Shown here in pieces: positions 1 through 7,616 of a DNA stretch of 20,173 nucleotides. Within the stretch, counting starts at the first letter, position 1, and each line of letters begins with the position of its first letter. The notes below the pieces were generated by a model. The model did not search any database. It saw nothing but the letters and a program-made list of their open reading frames with translations, and was not told the DNA's origin. The translations under genes and the position numbers were made by a program. This DNA comes from GCA-2737595 sp037138535 (lineage in GTDB: Bacteria; Actinomycetota; Actinomycetes; Nanopelagicales; Nanopelagicaceae). Where the stretch lies: contig JBAXIG010000028.1 of the NCBI GenBank assembly GCA_037138535.1, positions 1-20,173 of the forward strand, given 5' to 3'.

Positions 1-132
1 CTTGAGGTCCGCCCTGTTGGCCACCTTGCATGGGCATTCCGCCTTGAGGTCCGCCCTGTTGGCCACCTTGCATGGGCATTCCACCTTGAGGTCCACCTTG
101 TTGGCCACCTTGAGGTCCGCCCTGTTGGCCAC
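1..132. repeat. Tandem repeat, 42-base and 24-base units, inside the Pro/Gln/Gly-rich gene
   Basis: Two near-identical 42-base units occupy 1-42 and 43-84; one base differs at the second-last position. Shorter 24-base units follow at 85-108 and 109-132, beginning with the same CTTGAGGTCC and lacking the 18-base CTTGCATGGGCATTCCGC part. Read on the minus strand the long unit encodes 14 residues including GGMPMQ and the short one eight residues of the PQGGQQGG type. Units are back to back without spacers, so this is a protein-coding minisatellite and not a CRISPR. It probably continues beyond the left edge. Confidence 0.9.
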
Positions 133-313
133 CTTGAGGAGAATCTTGAGGTCCGCTCTGTGGGCCGCCTTGAGCGGGCGCATCAGAAGCCTTATCGGCA
201 GGAGGCGCAAGCGGCGCTTCAGGAGCTTTTTCGGCAGGAGGCGCAGGAGGCGCAAGTGGCGCACCTGAGTTGGCGGTACCGCTATCTACTTGCTCGTTAT
301 CCATGTTGCTCAT
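1..313 (-). CDS. Pro/Gln/Gly-rich repeat protein, N-terminal part (runs off left edge)
   Basis: Partial gene read leftward from ATG at 313-311; 104 codons are visible with no stop. An AGGGGA Shine-Dalgarno lies just upstream in the reverse complement (AGGGGATCCCTCATG). The protein starts MSNMDNEQVDSGTANSG. It continues with an Ala/Pro-rich stretch (APLAPPAPPAEKAPEAPLAPPADKA), then becomes Gln/Gly/Pro repeats of the types PQGGQQGG and GGMPMQ. No signal peptide or membrane segment is visible in this part. In Actinobacteria such disordered N-termini often precede a small membrane domain (for example TM2, DUF4190 or DUF4870-like proteins), but the C-terminal part is outside the window, so no function can be assigned. 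The opposite-strand open frame over the same bases is a by-product of the repeat. Confident that it is coding, not confident of its role. Confidence 0.72.
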   Translation of the reverse strand, partial: MSNMDNEQVDSGTANSGAPLAPPAPPAEKAPEAPLAPPADKASDAPAQGGPQSGPQDSPQGGQQGGPQGGQQGGPQGGMPMQGGQQGGPQGGMPMQGGQQGGPQ

Positions 314-480
314 GAGGGATCCCCTAAAAAATTCTGGCGCTCCAATATGGAACTCCTGTCACAAGTTAAGTGCCTGATACAAACTTGGCAAGAGACAACA
401 CGCCAGACTTTTTCGCTTCACTTGCAAACCAACTCTGCGAGCGTGAGAGTAAGGCAACCACGCGAAATCTGGAGGTCAAA

Positions 481-1167
481 ATGGGCGAAAGAATCACCTT
501 TCCGAGCAATGGAAGTAAGTGCGACGGGTACTTAGCCTTGCCCTCTCACCCCAATGGCCGGGCCGTCATCGTTATCCAGGAATGGTGGGGTCTTGTTGGC
601 CACATCACCGACGTAGCAGATCGTTTTGCAGAGAACGGATACGTCGCCCTGGCGCCAGATCTCTATCACGGGACGCAGACGAAAGAGCCAGATGAAGCGA
701 TGCGACTCATGATGGGGCTCGCGATGGACACTGCTGCGAAAGATATCGCTGGTGCTGCAAGTTATCTCTCATCCCGCAGTGATGTAACTGCAGATGGAAT
801 TGGCGCGGTGGGTTTCTGTCTCGGTGGATCACTTGCACTATGGAGTGCGACTCTTTCACCTCTTGTCACCGCAACTGTCGGCTATTACCCCGGTATCCCG
901 TGGACGAAGATGTCACCAGAGTGGTCGAACTACACAGGCAAGGCCGCAATCATTCATTGCAGCGAACACGACGGCACCTCCGCTGCTCCCGGAATCCAAA
1001 GTGCACTTGTCGCTATTCGCGAGGCCGGTGGTAGCGCCGAAGCATTCGACTATGAAGGTAGTGATCATGCATTTTTCAACAGCGATCGACCAGAGGTCTA
1101 TGACCCTGCTCATGCGGAACTCTCGTGGGATCGAACACTCGCATTCTTTGATTCACGCCTCAAGTAG
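481..1167 (+). CDS. Dienelactone hydrolase family alpha/beta-hydrolase
   Basis: A 228-residue protein of the dienelactone hydrolase family (PF01738), a typical length. Seen: E34 in the QEWWGL motif, nucleophile C113 in GFCLGG, D164 in the SEHDGT segment and H196 in GSDHAFF. These form the Cys-Asp-His triad with the supporting Glu of carboxymethylenebutenolidase. Family members hydrolyse lactones or related esters in the cytoplasm; the true substrate cannot be read from sequence. The start at 481 is chosen because GGAGGT lies four bases upstream. An in-frame ATG at 370 would add 37 unconserved-looking residues and has no ribosome site. It is the first gene of a plus-strand run; the serine hydrolase begins eight bases after its stop, so the two are probably co-transcribed. 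Confidence 0.9.
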   Translation: MGERITFPSNGSKCDGYLALPSHPNGRAVIVIQEWWGLVGHITDVADRFAENGYVALAPDLYHGTQTKEPDEAMRLMMGLAMDTAAKDIAGAASYLSSRSDVTADGIGAVGFCLGGSLALWSATLSPLVTATVGYYPGIPWTKMSPEWSNYTGKAAIIHCSEHDGTSAAPGIQSALVAIREAGGSAEAFDYEGSDHAFFNSDRPEVYDPAHAELSWDRTLAFFDSRLK

Positions 1168-1175
1168 GCAGATAT

Positions 1176-2849
1176 ATGACGCCGCCTGATTTCTCGTTGA
1201 TAGATTCCATCTTTCAGAAATTTGTTGAAGATGAAATCGCTCCTGGAGTTGCCTATGGAGTGACTCATCACGGAGAACTCATTCACGCCGGCGGATTTGG
1301 CATCACTCAAGATGGTGGCGAACTCCCTCATTCCAGGAGCATCTTCAGAATTGCATCCATGACAAAGAGTTTCGCTGCTGCCGCTATTTTGCTTTTGCGC
1401 GACGAGGGCGTGCTCGACCTAGACAAACCGATCACCACATATCTCCCTGAGATGTCTGCAGTGAAGTTGCCGTCAGCGGACTCACCCGAACTTACGTTGC
1501 GACTCCTACTCACCATGAGCCCTGGATTCCCGACAGATGATCCATGGGCCGATCGCCAGGAGGCCATGACTCCAGAGGAACTTGGCGCACTCATCGGTGG
1601 CGGATTCTCCTTTGCACACATTCCTGGAACTCGGTTCGAATACTCCAACCTTGCTTATGTATTAGCTGGCCGAATTATCAGCCGGATGACCGGAATCTAT
1701 TTCACAGATTTCATACGCACTCGCTTCCTTGATCCACTGGGCATGAAAAACACACGCTTCAGCGACAATGAATTGGACTCTTCATTGCTCACCCGTGGAC
1801 ATAAGAAGGTAGATGGTGTTTGGCAGCCGCTGGAATTCTCACAGCCTGGTGAATTCTCCGCTCTCGGTGGGCTTTTCAGCACGGTAAAGGATCTGGCGAT
1901 CTGGATTGGTGGAATGGGGAGCGCATTCGATCCGCATCCTGATACCAACCATCCACTCTCGCGGGCTTCGCGCCGCGAAATGCAGCAGGGGTATCGCATC
2001 ATCCCGCCAAATTCGCGCCTACCTTTCAGTGATCCGGCATCCGACGGCGAGACCCTCGCCTACGGATTTGGCTTGGTAAATGAAAGTGACGTTCGCTTTG
2101 GAGTTACCGCCGGCCACTCGGGCGGATATCCCGGATATGGATCACACATGCGCTGGCATCTCTCTTCAGGATACGGAGTGATTGCGCTAGCAAACGCGAC
2201 ATATGCGTGGGCATCACGCGTTGGCAAAGAAGCCCACCTTGCACTTCTCCGACAACTCGACGTGCGCTCGCACCATGTTGCGCCTTGGCCGGCAACCATC
2301 TCAGCTCACACAAGCATTCGCGCACTCTTTAGCTCCTGGAACGAAACTGATGCAAAATCCCTCCTCTCAAATAACGTTGATTTAGATCAGCCGCTTGATA
2401 AACGTCAGGAATCGATTGCAGATGGCATATCTTCAATTGGTGGACTCAAGGGAAGTGCTGACTCCATACGTACACCTTCTGCGTCTCAACTTTCATGGAA
2501 TGAAATGGGTGAAGAGGGCCACCTCCATGTCTTCATACAACTCACACCAGAAAACCCTCCCCTGGTGCAAACCATGAATATCACCACAGTGAAATACCCC
2601 AAAGAGAATCTCCATCTCCTTGCGCAGAGCCAATTTGTGATGGCTTCATCAACGGCAAGTGCGCTGGATGGACCACTCGCGCTGACCAATGAGTACGTGC
2701 GCGGCGACGGCACCTCCCATGTCACACAAGTGGCACGCGGAGTACGTGGCACGTGGCACTACACCGTGAAGATCAACCCCGTTACCGAAGAAGTACTCGA
2801 AAGTACTGTCACACTGGCGCCAACGAATGAGACTCACTTCATCAATTAA
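1176..2849 (+). CDS. Serine hydrolase, class C beta-lactamase / D-aminopeptidase fold
   Basis: A 557-residue protein with the PF00144 catalytic domain in about residues 5-365. Seen: the SxxK motif S61-M-T-K64 (nucleophile and base), Y156-S-N158 (second motif) and H314-S-G-G (the HxG/KTG-like third motif). No signal peptide is visible, so it is probably a cytoplasmic esterase or peptidase rather than a secreted beta-lactamase. About 190 further residues (370-557) lie after the catalytic domain. They contain a helical stretch beginning SIRALFSSWNETDA and a beta-rich tail that I cannot assign; similar C-terminal modules occur in other members and may restrict substrate access. The ATG at 1176 has only a weak ribosome site but follows the upstream stop by eight bases, suggesting translational coupling. 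Substrate unknown. Confidence 0.88.
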   Translation: MTPPDFSLIDSIFQKFVEDEIAPGVAYGVTHHGELIHAGGFGITQDGGELPHSRSIFRIASMTKSFAAAAILLLRDEGVLDLDKPITTYLPEMSAVKLPSADSPELTLRLLLTMSPGFPTDDPWADRQEAMTPEELGALIGGGFSFAHIPGTRFEYSNLAYVLAGRIISRMTGIYFTDFIRTRFLDPLGMKNTRFSDNELDSSLLTRGHKKVDGVWQPLEFSQPGEFSALGGLFSTVKDLAIWIGGMGSAFDPHPDTNHPLSRASRREMQQGYRIIPPNSRLPFSDPASDGETLAYGFGLVNESDVRFGVTAGHSGGYPGYGSHMRWHLSSGYGVIALANATYAWASRVGKEAHLALLRQLDVRSHHVAPWPATISAHTSIRALFSSWNETDAKSLLSNNVDLDQPLDKRQESIADGISSIGGLKGSADSIRTPSASQLSWNEMGEEGHLHVFIQLTPENPPLVQTMNITTVKYPKENLHLLAQSQFVMASSTASALDGPLALTNEYVRGDGTSHVTQVARGVRGTWHYTVKINPVTEEVLESTVTLAPTNETHFIN

Positions 2850-2861
2850 GACGAGGAATGC

Positions 2862-3494
2862 ATGATTATCGATGTCTGGTCCGACGTAGTTTGCCCATGG
2901 TGCTTCATTGGCCGTCGTCGACTGCAACGCGCGTTAGTCGCCATCGATATCGAAGCAGAAGTGCGTCACCGTGCTTTCCAATTACAACCTGACTGGCCGG
3001 TTGGCGTGATCACCCCCACCGCTAAACTCCTCAAAGAGAAGTACGGACTCGACGACAAGTCGTATCAAGAGATGCACGAGCGCGTGAATTCAATAGCCGC
3101 AGCTGAAGGCCTGCAATACAAGTTGGATGGAACGCTCTCTGGAAATACCCGAGATGCCCATCGGTTGCTTCTCTGGGCACAATCCCTTGGTGAAGGCGAT
3201 GCACTCGTTGAATCCATGTACTCCGGATACTTCGAGAGGGAGCTCCCCCTCTTCACCGAAGCAGATCTCTTGCCCTTGGTGGCTGGTGCCGGCCTTGATA
3301 TTGCAACGGCGTCAGAGATCCTCCACTCCACAAACTTTGAAAGTGAGGTGGCAGCTGACGTGCAATTAGCGGCCCAACTTGGCGCCACCGGAGTGCCATT
3401 CTTCGTGATAGATATGAAGTACGGCATCTCAGGTGCCCAACCACTTGAAGTGTTTACTTCCACTCTTCAACGGGCGAGCAGCGACTCCGATTAA
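2862..3494 (+). CDS. DsbA family oxidoreductase (FrnE-like)
   Basis: A 210-residue thioredoxin-fold protein with a DsbA helical insertion (PF01323). Seen: active site C11-P-W-C14 directly after the first strand, and the cis-proline loop GVPFF with P179. No signal peptide precedes the CPWC motif, which fits cytoplasmic FrnE-like thiol oxidoreductases or isomerases rather than exported DsbA. The gene starts 12 bases after the serine hydrolase stop with a GAGGAA ribosome site four bases before the ATG, and it is the last of the plus-strand run. Its partner is unknown. The single-Cys HCCA isomerases of the same superfamily lack the CxxC pair, so a redox role is favoured. Confidence 0.9.
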   Translation: MIIDVWSDVVCPWCFIGRRRLQRALVAIDIEAEVRHRAFQLQPDWPVGVITPTAKLLKEKYGLDDKSYQEMHERVNSIAAAEGLQYKLDGTLSGNTRDAHRLLLWAQSLGEGDALVESMYSGYFERELPLFTEADLLPLVAGAGLDIATASEILHSTNFESEVAADVQLAAQLGATGVPFFVIDMKYGISGAQPLEVFTSTLQRASSDSD

Positions 3495-3509
3495 TCCCTA
3501 TGCATGAAG

Positions 3510-3535
3510 ACTCTCTTGCGGGAAGCCCTCAGAGT
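3510..3535. terminator. Weak hairpin between convergent genes
   Basis: The 59-base gap between the convergent DsbA-like gene and guaB1 holds ACTCT (3510-3514) pairing with AGAGT (3531-3535), enclosing GGG-AAG-CCC. An internal loop breaks the stem and no clear T-tract follows on either strand. Position favours a bidirectional terminator, but the structure itself is poor. Confidence 0.3.
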
Positions 3536-3553
3536 TCGTATTTCAGCCAAGGA

Positions 3554-4987
3554 CTACCAAGAGGTATGTAGCGGGCGTCCTTCTGCATAACCTGCCGCAG
3601 ATTGCACTCCGACCACCGCGCTTTCGTGCAACTCAGCTAGCGATGACGCGCCTGCATAAGTGCAAGCCGAGCGAATGCCAGCAATGATCGAATCCACCAG
3701 ATCCTCAACGCCAGGACGGGCTGGGTCGATATACATACGTGATGTTGAGATGCCTTCTTCAAAGAGCGCTTTACGCGCGCGATCAAAAGCCCCCTCGGTT
3801 GCCGTACGTGCGGCCACCGCGCGAGATGACGCCATGCCATATGACTCTTTGTACTGTCGACCTTGTGCATCAACGTGCAGGTCCCCCGGAGATTCCAACG
3901 TGCCGGCAAACCAAGATCCGATCATCACATTTGATGCACCAGCCGCAAGAGCAAGTGCAACATCTCGTGGATGACGCACGCCGCCATCTGCCCACACGTG
4001 CTTGCCCAGCGCGCGCGCAGCTTCAGCACATTCGAGAACTGCCGAGAATTGTGGACGCCCTACGCCTGTTTGCATACGCGTCGTACACATGGCACCCGGA
4101 CCCACGCCCACCTTAATAATGTCTGCACCCGCGGCGACGAGATCGCGTACCGCCTCTGCCGTCACCACGTTTCCAGCCACGATAGGAACTTTTGGATCGA
4201 GCGCACGAACCGCCTTGAGCGCTTCGATCATTTTCCGCTGATGGCCATGAGCAGTATCAACAACAAGTGTGTCAACCCCGGCATCGAGCAATGCTTTAGC
4301 CTTTCCGGCCACATCTCCATTGATACCTATGGCTGCTGCGATACGAAGTTTGCCTCGTGCATCTAAAGCGGCATCGTAAAGCGTGGCACGGAGCGCACCA
4401 GTGCGCGTCAAGATACCGACCAACTTTCCAGCTTTATCAACGACGGGGGCCAAACGGCGTCTTTCGTTGTTGAGGTTTTCAAAAGCCGAGATCGGATCGA
4501 TGTTCTCTGGAAGAGTAACTAGGTCAGCGCTCATCACTTGCGCCAGTTGGGTGAAGCGATCAACTCCATGACAATCGGCTTCAGTAATGATGCCTACTGG
4601 CTTGCCACCTTCGACCACGACTAATGCGCCATGAGCGCGCTTTGAAATAAGATCGAGCGCATCAGCAACGGTATCTTGCGGCGAGAGTGTCATCGGAGTA
4701 TCGAAAACAATGTGGCGTGATTTCACCCACGTAATAACATCTCGCACTACATCCAGCGGAATGTCCTGTGGAATAACGGCGATGCCACCGCGACGAGCAA
4801 TTGTTTCGGCCATCCGGCGACCAGAAATCGCCGTCATATTGGAAACAACAAGCGGAATAGTGGTGCCGGTACCGTCGTAACTCGCTAGATCAACATCGAG
4901 ACGGCTGAGAAGTTCAGAGGCAGACGGCACCATAAATACATCGTCATAGGTGAGGTCGTAAGGAGGGTTTCCGTGTATGAATCGCAC
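3554..4987 (-). CDS. guaB1: GuaB1 family IMP dehydrogenase-related protein (probable GMP reductase)
   Basis: A 477-residue (beta/alpha)8 enzyme of the IMPDH/GMP reductase family. Seen: the N-terminal PYDLTYDDVF signature (residues 9-18), two CBS domains inserted at about 93-203, and the catalytic loop GVGPGAMCTTRMQTG with C301. The actinobacterial GuaB1 subgroup differs from true IMPDH; in mycobacteria this protein was reported to be a CBS-containing GMP reductase (NADPH-dependent GMP to IMP plus ammonia), linking guanine salvage to adenine nucleotides. CBS domains would be the place for nucleotide control. The start is GTG at 4987, supported by homology of the following residues. There is no Shine-Dalgarno, but a TACGAT box lies eight bases upstream, pointing to a leaderless mRNA. 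It sits 64 bases downstream of smpB. The assignment between reductase and dehydrogenase is from family knowledge. Confidence 0.88.
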   Translation of the reverse strand: MRFIHGNPPYDLTYDDVFMVPSASELLSRLDVDLASYDGTGTTIPLVVSNMTAISGRRMAETIARRGGIAVIPQDIPLDVVRDVITWVKSRHIVFDTPMTLSPQDTVADALDLISKRAHGALVVVEGGKPVGIITEADCHGVDRFTQLAQVMSADLVTLPENIDPISAFENLNNERRRLAPVVDKAGKLVGILTRTGALRATLYDAALDARGKLRIAAAIGINGDVAGKAKALLDAGVDTLVVDTAHGHQRKMIEALKAVRALDPKVPIVAGNVVTAEAVRDLVAAGADIIKVGVGPGAMCTTRMQTGVGRPQFSAVLECAEAARALGKHVWADGGVRHPRDVALALAAGASNVMIGSWFAGTLESPGDLHVDAQGRQYKESYGMASSRAVAARTATEGAFDRARKALFEEGISTSRMYIDPARPGVEDLVDSIIAGIRSACTYAGASSLAELHESAVVGVQSAAGYAEGRPLHTSW

Positions 4988-4995
4988 GTGGCAAT

Positions 4996-5001
4996 ATCGT
5001 A
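4996..5001 (-). promoter_or_regulatory. Candidate -10 box for leaderless guaB1 mRNA
   Basis: Reading leftward, TACGAT (TANNNT type) is followed by eight bases and then the GTG start at 4987. That spacing puts transcription initiation at or next to the start codon. No ribosome site is present in the gap. No convincing -35 hexamer is seen, as is common for actinobacterial promoters. Confidence 0.45.
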
Positions 5002-5051
5002 CGCCACCAGAGCCTTTAAGACGATCTTGAGCCTAGAAAACGGACAAATCC

Positions 5052-5549
5052 CTATCGCTCACGCTTGTTGTCGCGTGCGCTCTTACCGCTTCTTTCACGT
5101 GAAAGTTCGCGACTGGTCTCTCGTCCCACCTGTCTCTCCATCAGCGCGGCTCGCTTATCGTGCTGCTTGCGGCCACGCGCCAACGCAATCTCAATCTTGG
5201 CTTTGCCATCTTTGAAATAGAGGGAGAGCGGCACCATAGTGGCGCCTCCTTCCTTCGTCTTTCCAATGAGTTTAGAAATTTCGCTCTTATTCAGTAGCAA
5301 TTTACGTTTACGCCGCGGCTCATGATTGGTCCAAGTCCCCTCGGTATACTCCGGGATATGTACGCCATGTAGCCACACTTCACCGTCTTCAATCGTGGCA
5401 TAGCCATCGATCAATGAAGCCCGACCGGCGCGCAGAGATTTCACTTCGGTTCCCACGAGCACCATGCCGCACTCGTAGACGTCTTCAATGAAGTAATCAT
5501 GTCGCGCCTTCTTATTCTGCGCGATAAGTTTCGTCCCTACTTCTTTCAT
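5052..5549 (-). CDS. smpB: SsrA-binding protein SmpB
   Basis: A 165-residue tmRNA partner protein that brings tmRNA to stalled ribosomes for trans-translation. Seen: the OB-fold segment with DYFIEDVYECGMVLVGTEVKSLRAG, the IPEYTEGTWTNHEPRRKRKLLL region, and a charged tail after about residue 130 (HDKRAAL onward, rich in Arg/Lys/Ser). The tail normally becomes ordered in the ribosomal A site and mRNA channel. The ATG at 5549 shares a base with the TAA of the upstream S41 protease (TAATG), and a strong GGGAGGT ribosome site lies within the protease gene. It is the last gene of the prfB-ftsE-ftsX-S41-smpB run. The ssrA tmRNA gene is not in this window; the 64 bases after smpB are too short for it. 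Confidence 0.97.
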   Translation of the reverse strand: MKEVGTKLIAQNKKARHDYFIEDVYECGMVLVGTEVKSLRAGRASLIDGYATIEDGEVWLHGVHIPEYTEGTWTNHEPRRKRKLLLNKSEISKLIGKTKEGGATMVPLSLYFKDGKAKIEIALARGRKQHDKRAALMERQVGRETSRELSRERSGKSARDNKRER

Positions 5550-6685
5550 TAGCCCTTACCTCCCGGGCCAGCAATCGTGTCTAGGCTGGTCACGATAGAG
5601 ACCGCGCGGGCAATCGACTTTGAGCTTGGTGAGACAACATCTGGTTGCACACCAGCACCTTCGAGATAACGTCCAGAAGGAGTTCGGTACCGACCCACTG
5701 AGAGTTGAATTGTCGAGCCATCCGAAAGAAGTTGTGGCTCCTGCACGGTGCCTTTCCCAAATGTCTTGACGCCCACGATGACTGCTCTATTTCGATCTTG
5801 CAGAGCGGCCGCAACAATTTCTGAGGCACTTGCAGATTGCGCATTCACTACAACCGCCAAAGATCCGTGTTCTTTACTACCGTCAGCGGCATCTAGTACA
5901 ACACTCTCTTGCCCGCGGCGCTCATAACTCACGACAACCCCTCCGCTGACAAAAGCCCCTACGACAGCAACCGCTTCTTCAACCAATCCACCAGGATTGT
6001 CTCTCAGGTCGAGCACCACACCCCCTTGGTGGGCAGACTTGGCAAGGATGTCGGAAACTTCATTGCCTACACCTCGAGTAAATGCATTAATTCGAATAAC
6101 TAAGACACCGTTCTTTAATGAATCGGCAGTCACATCGTTGGAAGCAACAGTGAAACGCGGCAACATGAAATCTATGTGTTCACCCAAACGCACCACCGTG
6201 AGTTGCACCTGACTATCTGCCTCTCCCCGTAGCAGCGCTGAAACTACCGGGACGGAAGAGCTGCTCACGTCCACGCCCTGAGCGGTCACAATCGAATCAC
6301 CTGCAAGCACTCCGGCTCTCTCCGCAGGAGAAGCACCGATCACGCTAGCCACTTCTACCCCGCCGCCTTTCCCTGCACGAAGCCAGAGACCCACGCCGGT
6401 GTATCGGCCTGCGAGCGATTGATCAAAGGCTCCCACTTCTTTCACGCCATAATAACTCGACCAACGATCGCCCGATGCGCGCAGCATTCCTTCAATCGCT
6501 GCGCGCCGGAGCAAATCAGAAGTAGCACCTTTATTCGAGTACTGCGAAATAGAGGCTTCAGCTTCATCAAGAACGCCAGTGCGTGAGTGCGTGAAGCGTC
6601 CTGCACTGAAAGCTCCCAAGGCAAGCAGAGAGACGAGAACTACGCGAATAAGCGTGCCTCGGCTCCCTCTAGGTACCCGTTTCAT
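5549..6685 (-). CDS. S41 family C-terminal processing peptidase (CtpA-like) with PDZ domain
   Basis: A 378-residue exported serine protease. Seen: a basic N-terminus and hydrophobic segment (about residues 11-29), a PDZ domain (about 90-170), the LRDNPGG motif, and the Ser/Lys dyad. The Ser loop SASASE gives S286 as nucleophile, by alignment with the middle Ser of the E. coli Prc motif, and K311 in FGKGTVQ lies 25 residues later with Q315 following. The usual GEPTFGKG is GVKTFGKG here, a minor variation. Such proteases trim C-termini of envelope proteins or act on cell-wall hydrolases. Position directly after ftsEX suggests a link to division-site wall remodelling, although this is inference from neighbourhood. 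It lies 24 bases after ftsX and overlaps smpB by one base. An N-terminal membrane anchor rather than a cleaved signal is likely because no clear signal peptidase site is seen. Confidence 0.93.
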   Translation of the reverse strand: MKRVPRGSRGTLIRVVLVSLLALGAFSAGRFTHSRTGVLDEAEASISQYSNKGATSDLLRRAAIEGMLRASGDRWSSYYGVKEVGAFDQSLAGRYTGVGLWLRAGKGGGVEVASVIGASPAERAGVLAGDSIVTAQGVDVSSSSVPVVSALLRGEADSQVQLTVVRLGEHIDFMLPRFTVASNDVTADSLKNGVLVIRINAFTRGVGNEVSDILAKSAHQGGVVLDLRDNPGGLVEEAVAVVGAFVSGGVVVSYERRGQESVVLDAADGSKEHGSLAVVVNAQSASASEIVAAALQDRNRAVIVGVKTFGKGTVQEPQLLSDGSTIQLSVGRYRTPSGRYLEGAGVQPDVVSPSSKSIARAVSIVTSLDTIAGPGGKG

Positions 6686-6709
6686 AGGCCTAGTGTAGTC
6701 GGGCGAAAA

Positions 6710-7612
6710 CTAAACCTTGAGGTACTTGCGCAGCGTGAGAAACGAGGCAATTGCCGAAACGACGAGGCCTGTGAGTAGTAATAGCAGGCTTGCGTTCCAT
6801 ACATCTGCCCAGCCAAAGAAGTTTGTAAATGTCAGTAACGGTGCAACACGGGCATCAACCAACGATTTGAGTGCCGAAAGAATTCCAGTCGCAATCCCCC
6901 AACCGATGATTGCTGAGATCAACCCTTCGAGAAGGAACGGAAGTTGAATCGAGAAATTTGAGGCACCTACGAGGCGCATCACACCTGTCTCTCGGCGTCT
7001 ATTAAACGCTGCGATGCGAAGTGTGTTAGAAATCAGTAGCGCAGCTGTAACCACACTGATCAAGCCGATTGCGAGTGCGCCATCTCTGAGCACTCCCAAT
7101 AGTTTGAAGAATTTATCGAGAATCGTGCGTTGATCTTGCACAGAGTCAATTCCTGGGCGACCACTCACGGCACTCTGTACGATGGCAAATTGTTTTGGAT
7201 CCTTTAACTTCACACGGTAAGACTCAGGCAGTTGATCGGCTGTGACATTATCAACTAACGCAGTGCCCTTGAATCGTTCTTTGAATCGCATAAATGCTTC
7301 CGCTTGAGATTCATAATAAACATTGGCGACAATGGGAAGTGTCTTCAAATCGCTTTCGATCTGCGCACGCTGCTCCGCCGTGACTGGGCCACCAGAGCAG
7401 GTTGGGCTGTCCGAAAGTTGTCCACATAAGAAGATAGAGACTTCAATCTTGTCGTACCAATAATCCTTCATCACTCGTACCTGGCTATTCGCGAGCAATC
7501 CAACGCCCAACAGGGAGAGGGAAATAGCGACGGTAATTACGACTGCAATTGTCAAAGTAATATTGCGGCGAAGTCCGTTGAGAACTTCTTTGGTAACAAA
7601 TCCCGCCCGCAT
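6710..7612 (-). CDS. ftsX: Cell division protein FtsX (permease-like subunit)
   Basis: A 300-residue membrane protein with the FtsX layout. TM1 is at about residues 19-41, followed by a large extracytoplasmic domain (42-175) containing C63 and C72, which could form a disulfide. TM2 is at about 178-198, TM3 at 223-248 and TM4 at 273-293. The conserved cytoplasmic stretch RRRETGVMRLVGAS occupies residues 206-219. FtsX carries the FtsE ATPase cycle across the membrane to activate peptidoglycan hydrolases, in Actinobacteria typically of the RipC type. It starts four bases after the ftsE stop, so the pair is translationally coupled and stoichiometric. The hydrolase partner is not in the window. 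Confidence 0.96.
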   Translation of the reverse strand: MRAGFVTKEVLNGLRRNITLTIAVVITVAISLSLLGVGLLANSQVRVMKDYWYDKIEVSIFLCGQLSDSPTCSGGPVTAEQRAQIESDLKTLPIVANVYYESQAEAFMRFKERFKGTALVDNVTADQLPESYRVKLKDPKQFAIVQSAVSGRPGIDSVQDQRTILDKFFKLLGVLRDGALAIGLISVVTAALLISNTLRIAAFNRRRETGVMRLVGASNFSIQLPFLLEGLISAIIGWGIATGILSALKSLVDARVAPLLTFTNFFGWADVWNASLLLLLTGLVVSAIASFLTLRKYLKV

Positions 7613-7616
7613 TACA

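Noticed and set aside
1..132. Direct repeats that might suggest a CRISPR array
   Set aside because: Units are contiguous with no spacers, keep the reading frame of a protein and have two different lengths.
2..268. Plus-strand open frame of 88 codons rich in Arg/Leu/Ser
   Set aside because: It is the shadow of the minus-strand Pro/Gln/Gly repeat gene, which has a good ribosome site and a plausible disordered N-terminus.
370..480. Upstream ATG that would extend the dienelactone hydrolase by 37 residues
   Set aside because: No ribosome site at 370, a strong GGAGGT before 481, and family homology begins at 481.
4988..5051. tmRNA (ssrA) gene next to smpB
   Set aside because: The gap is only 64 bases, far too short for tmRNA, and no tRNA-like end was seen.
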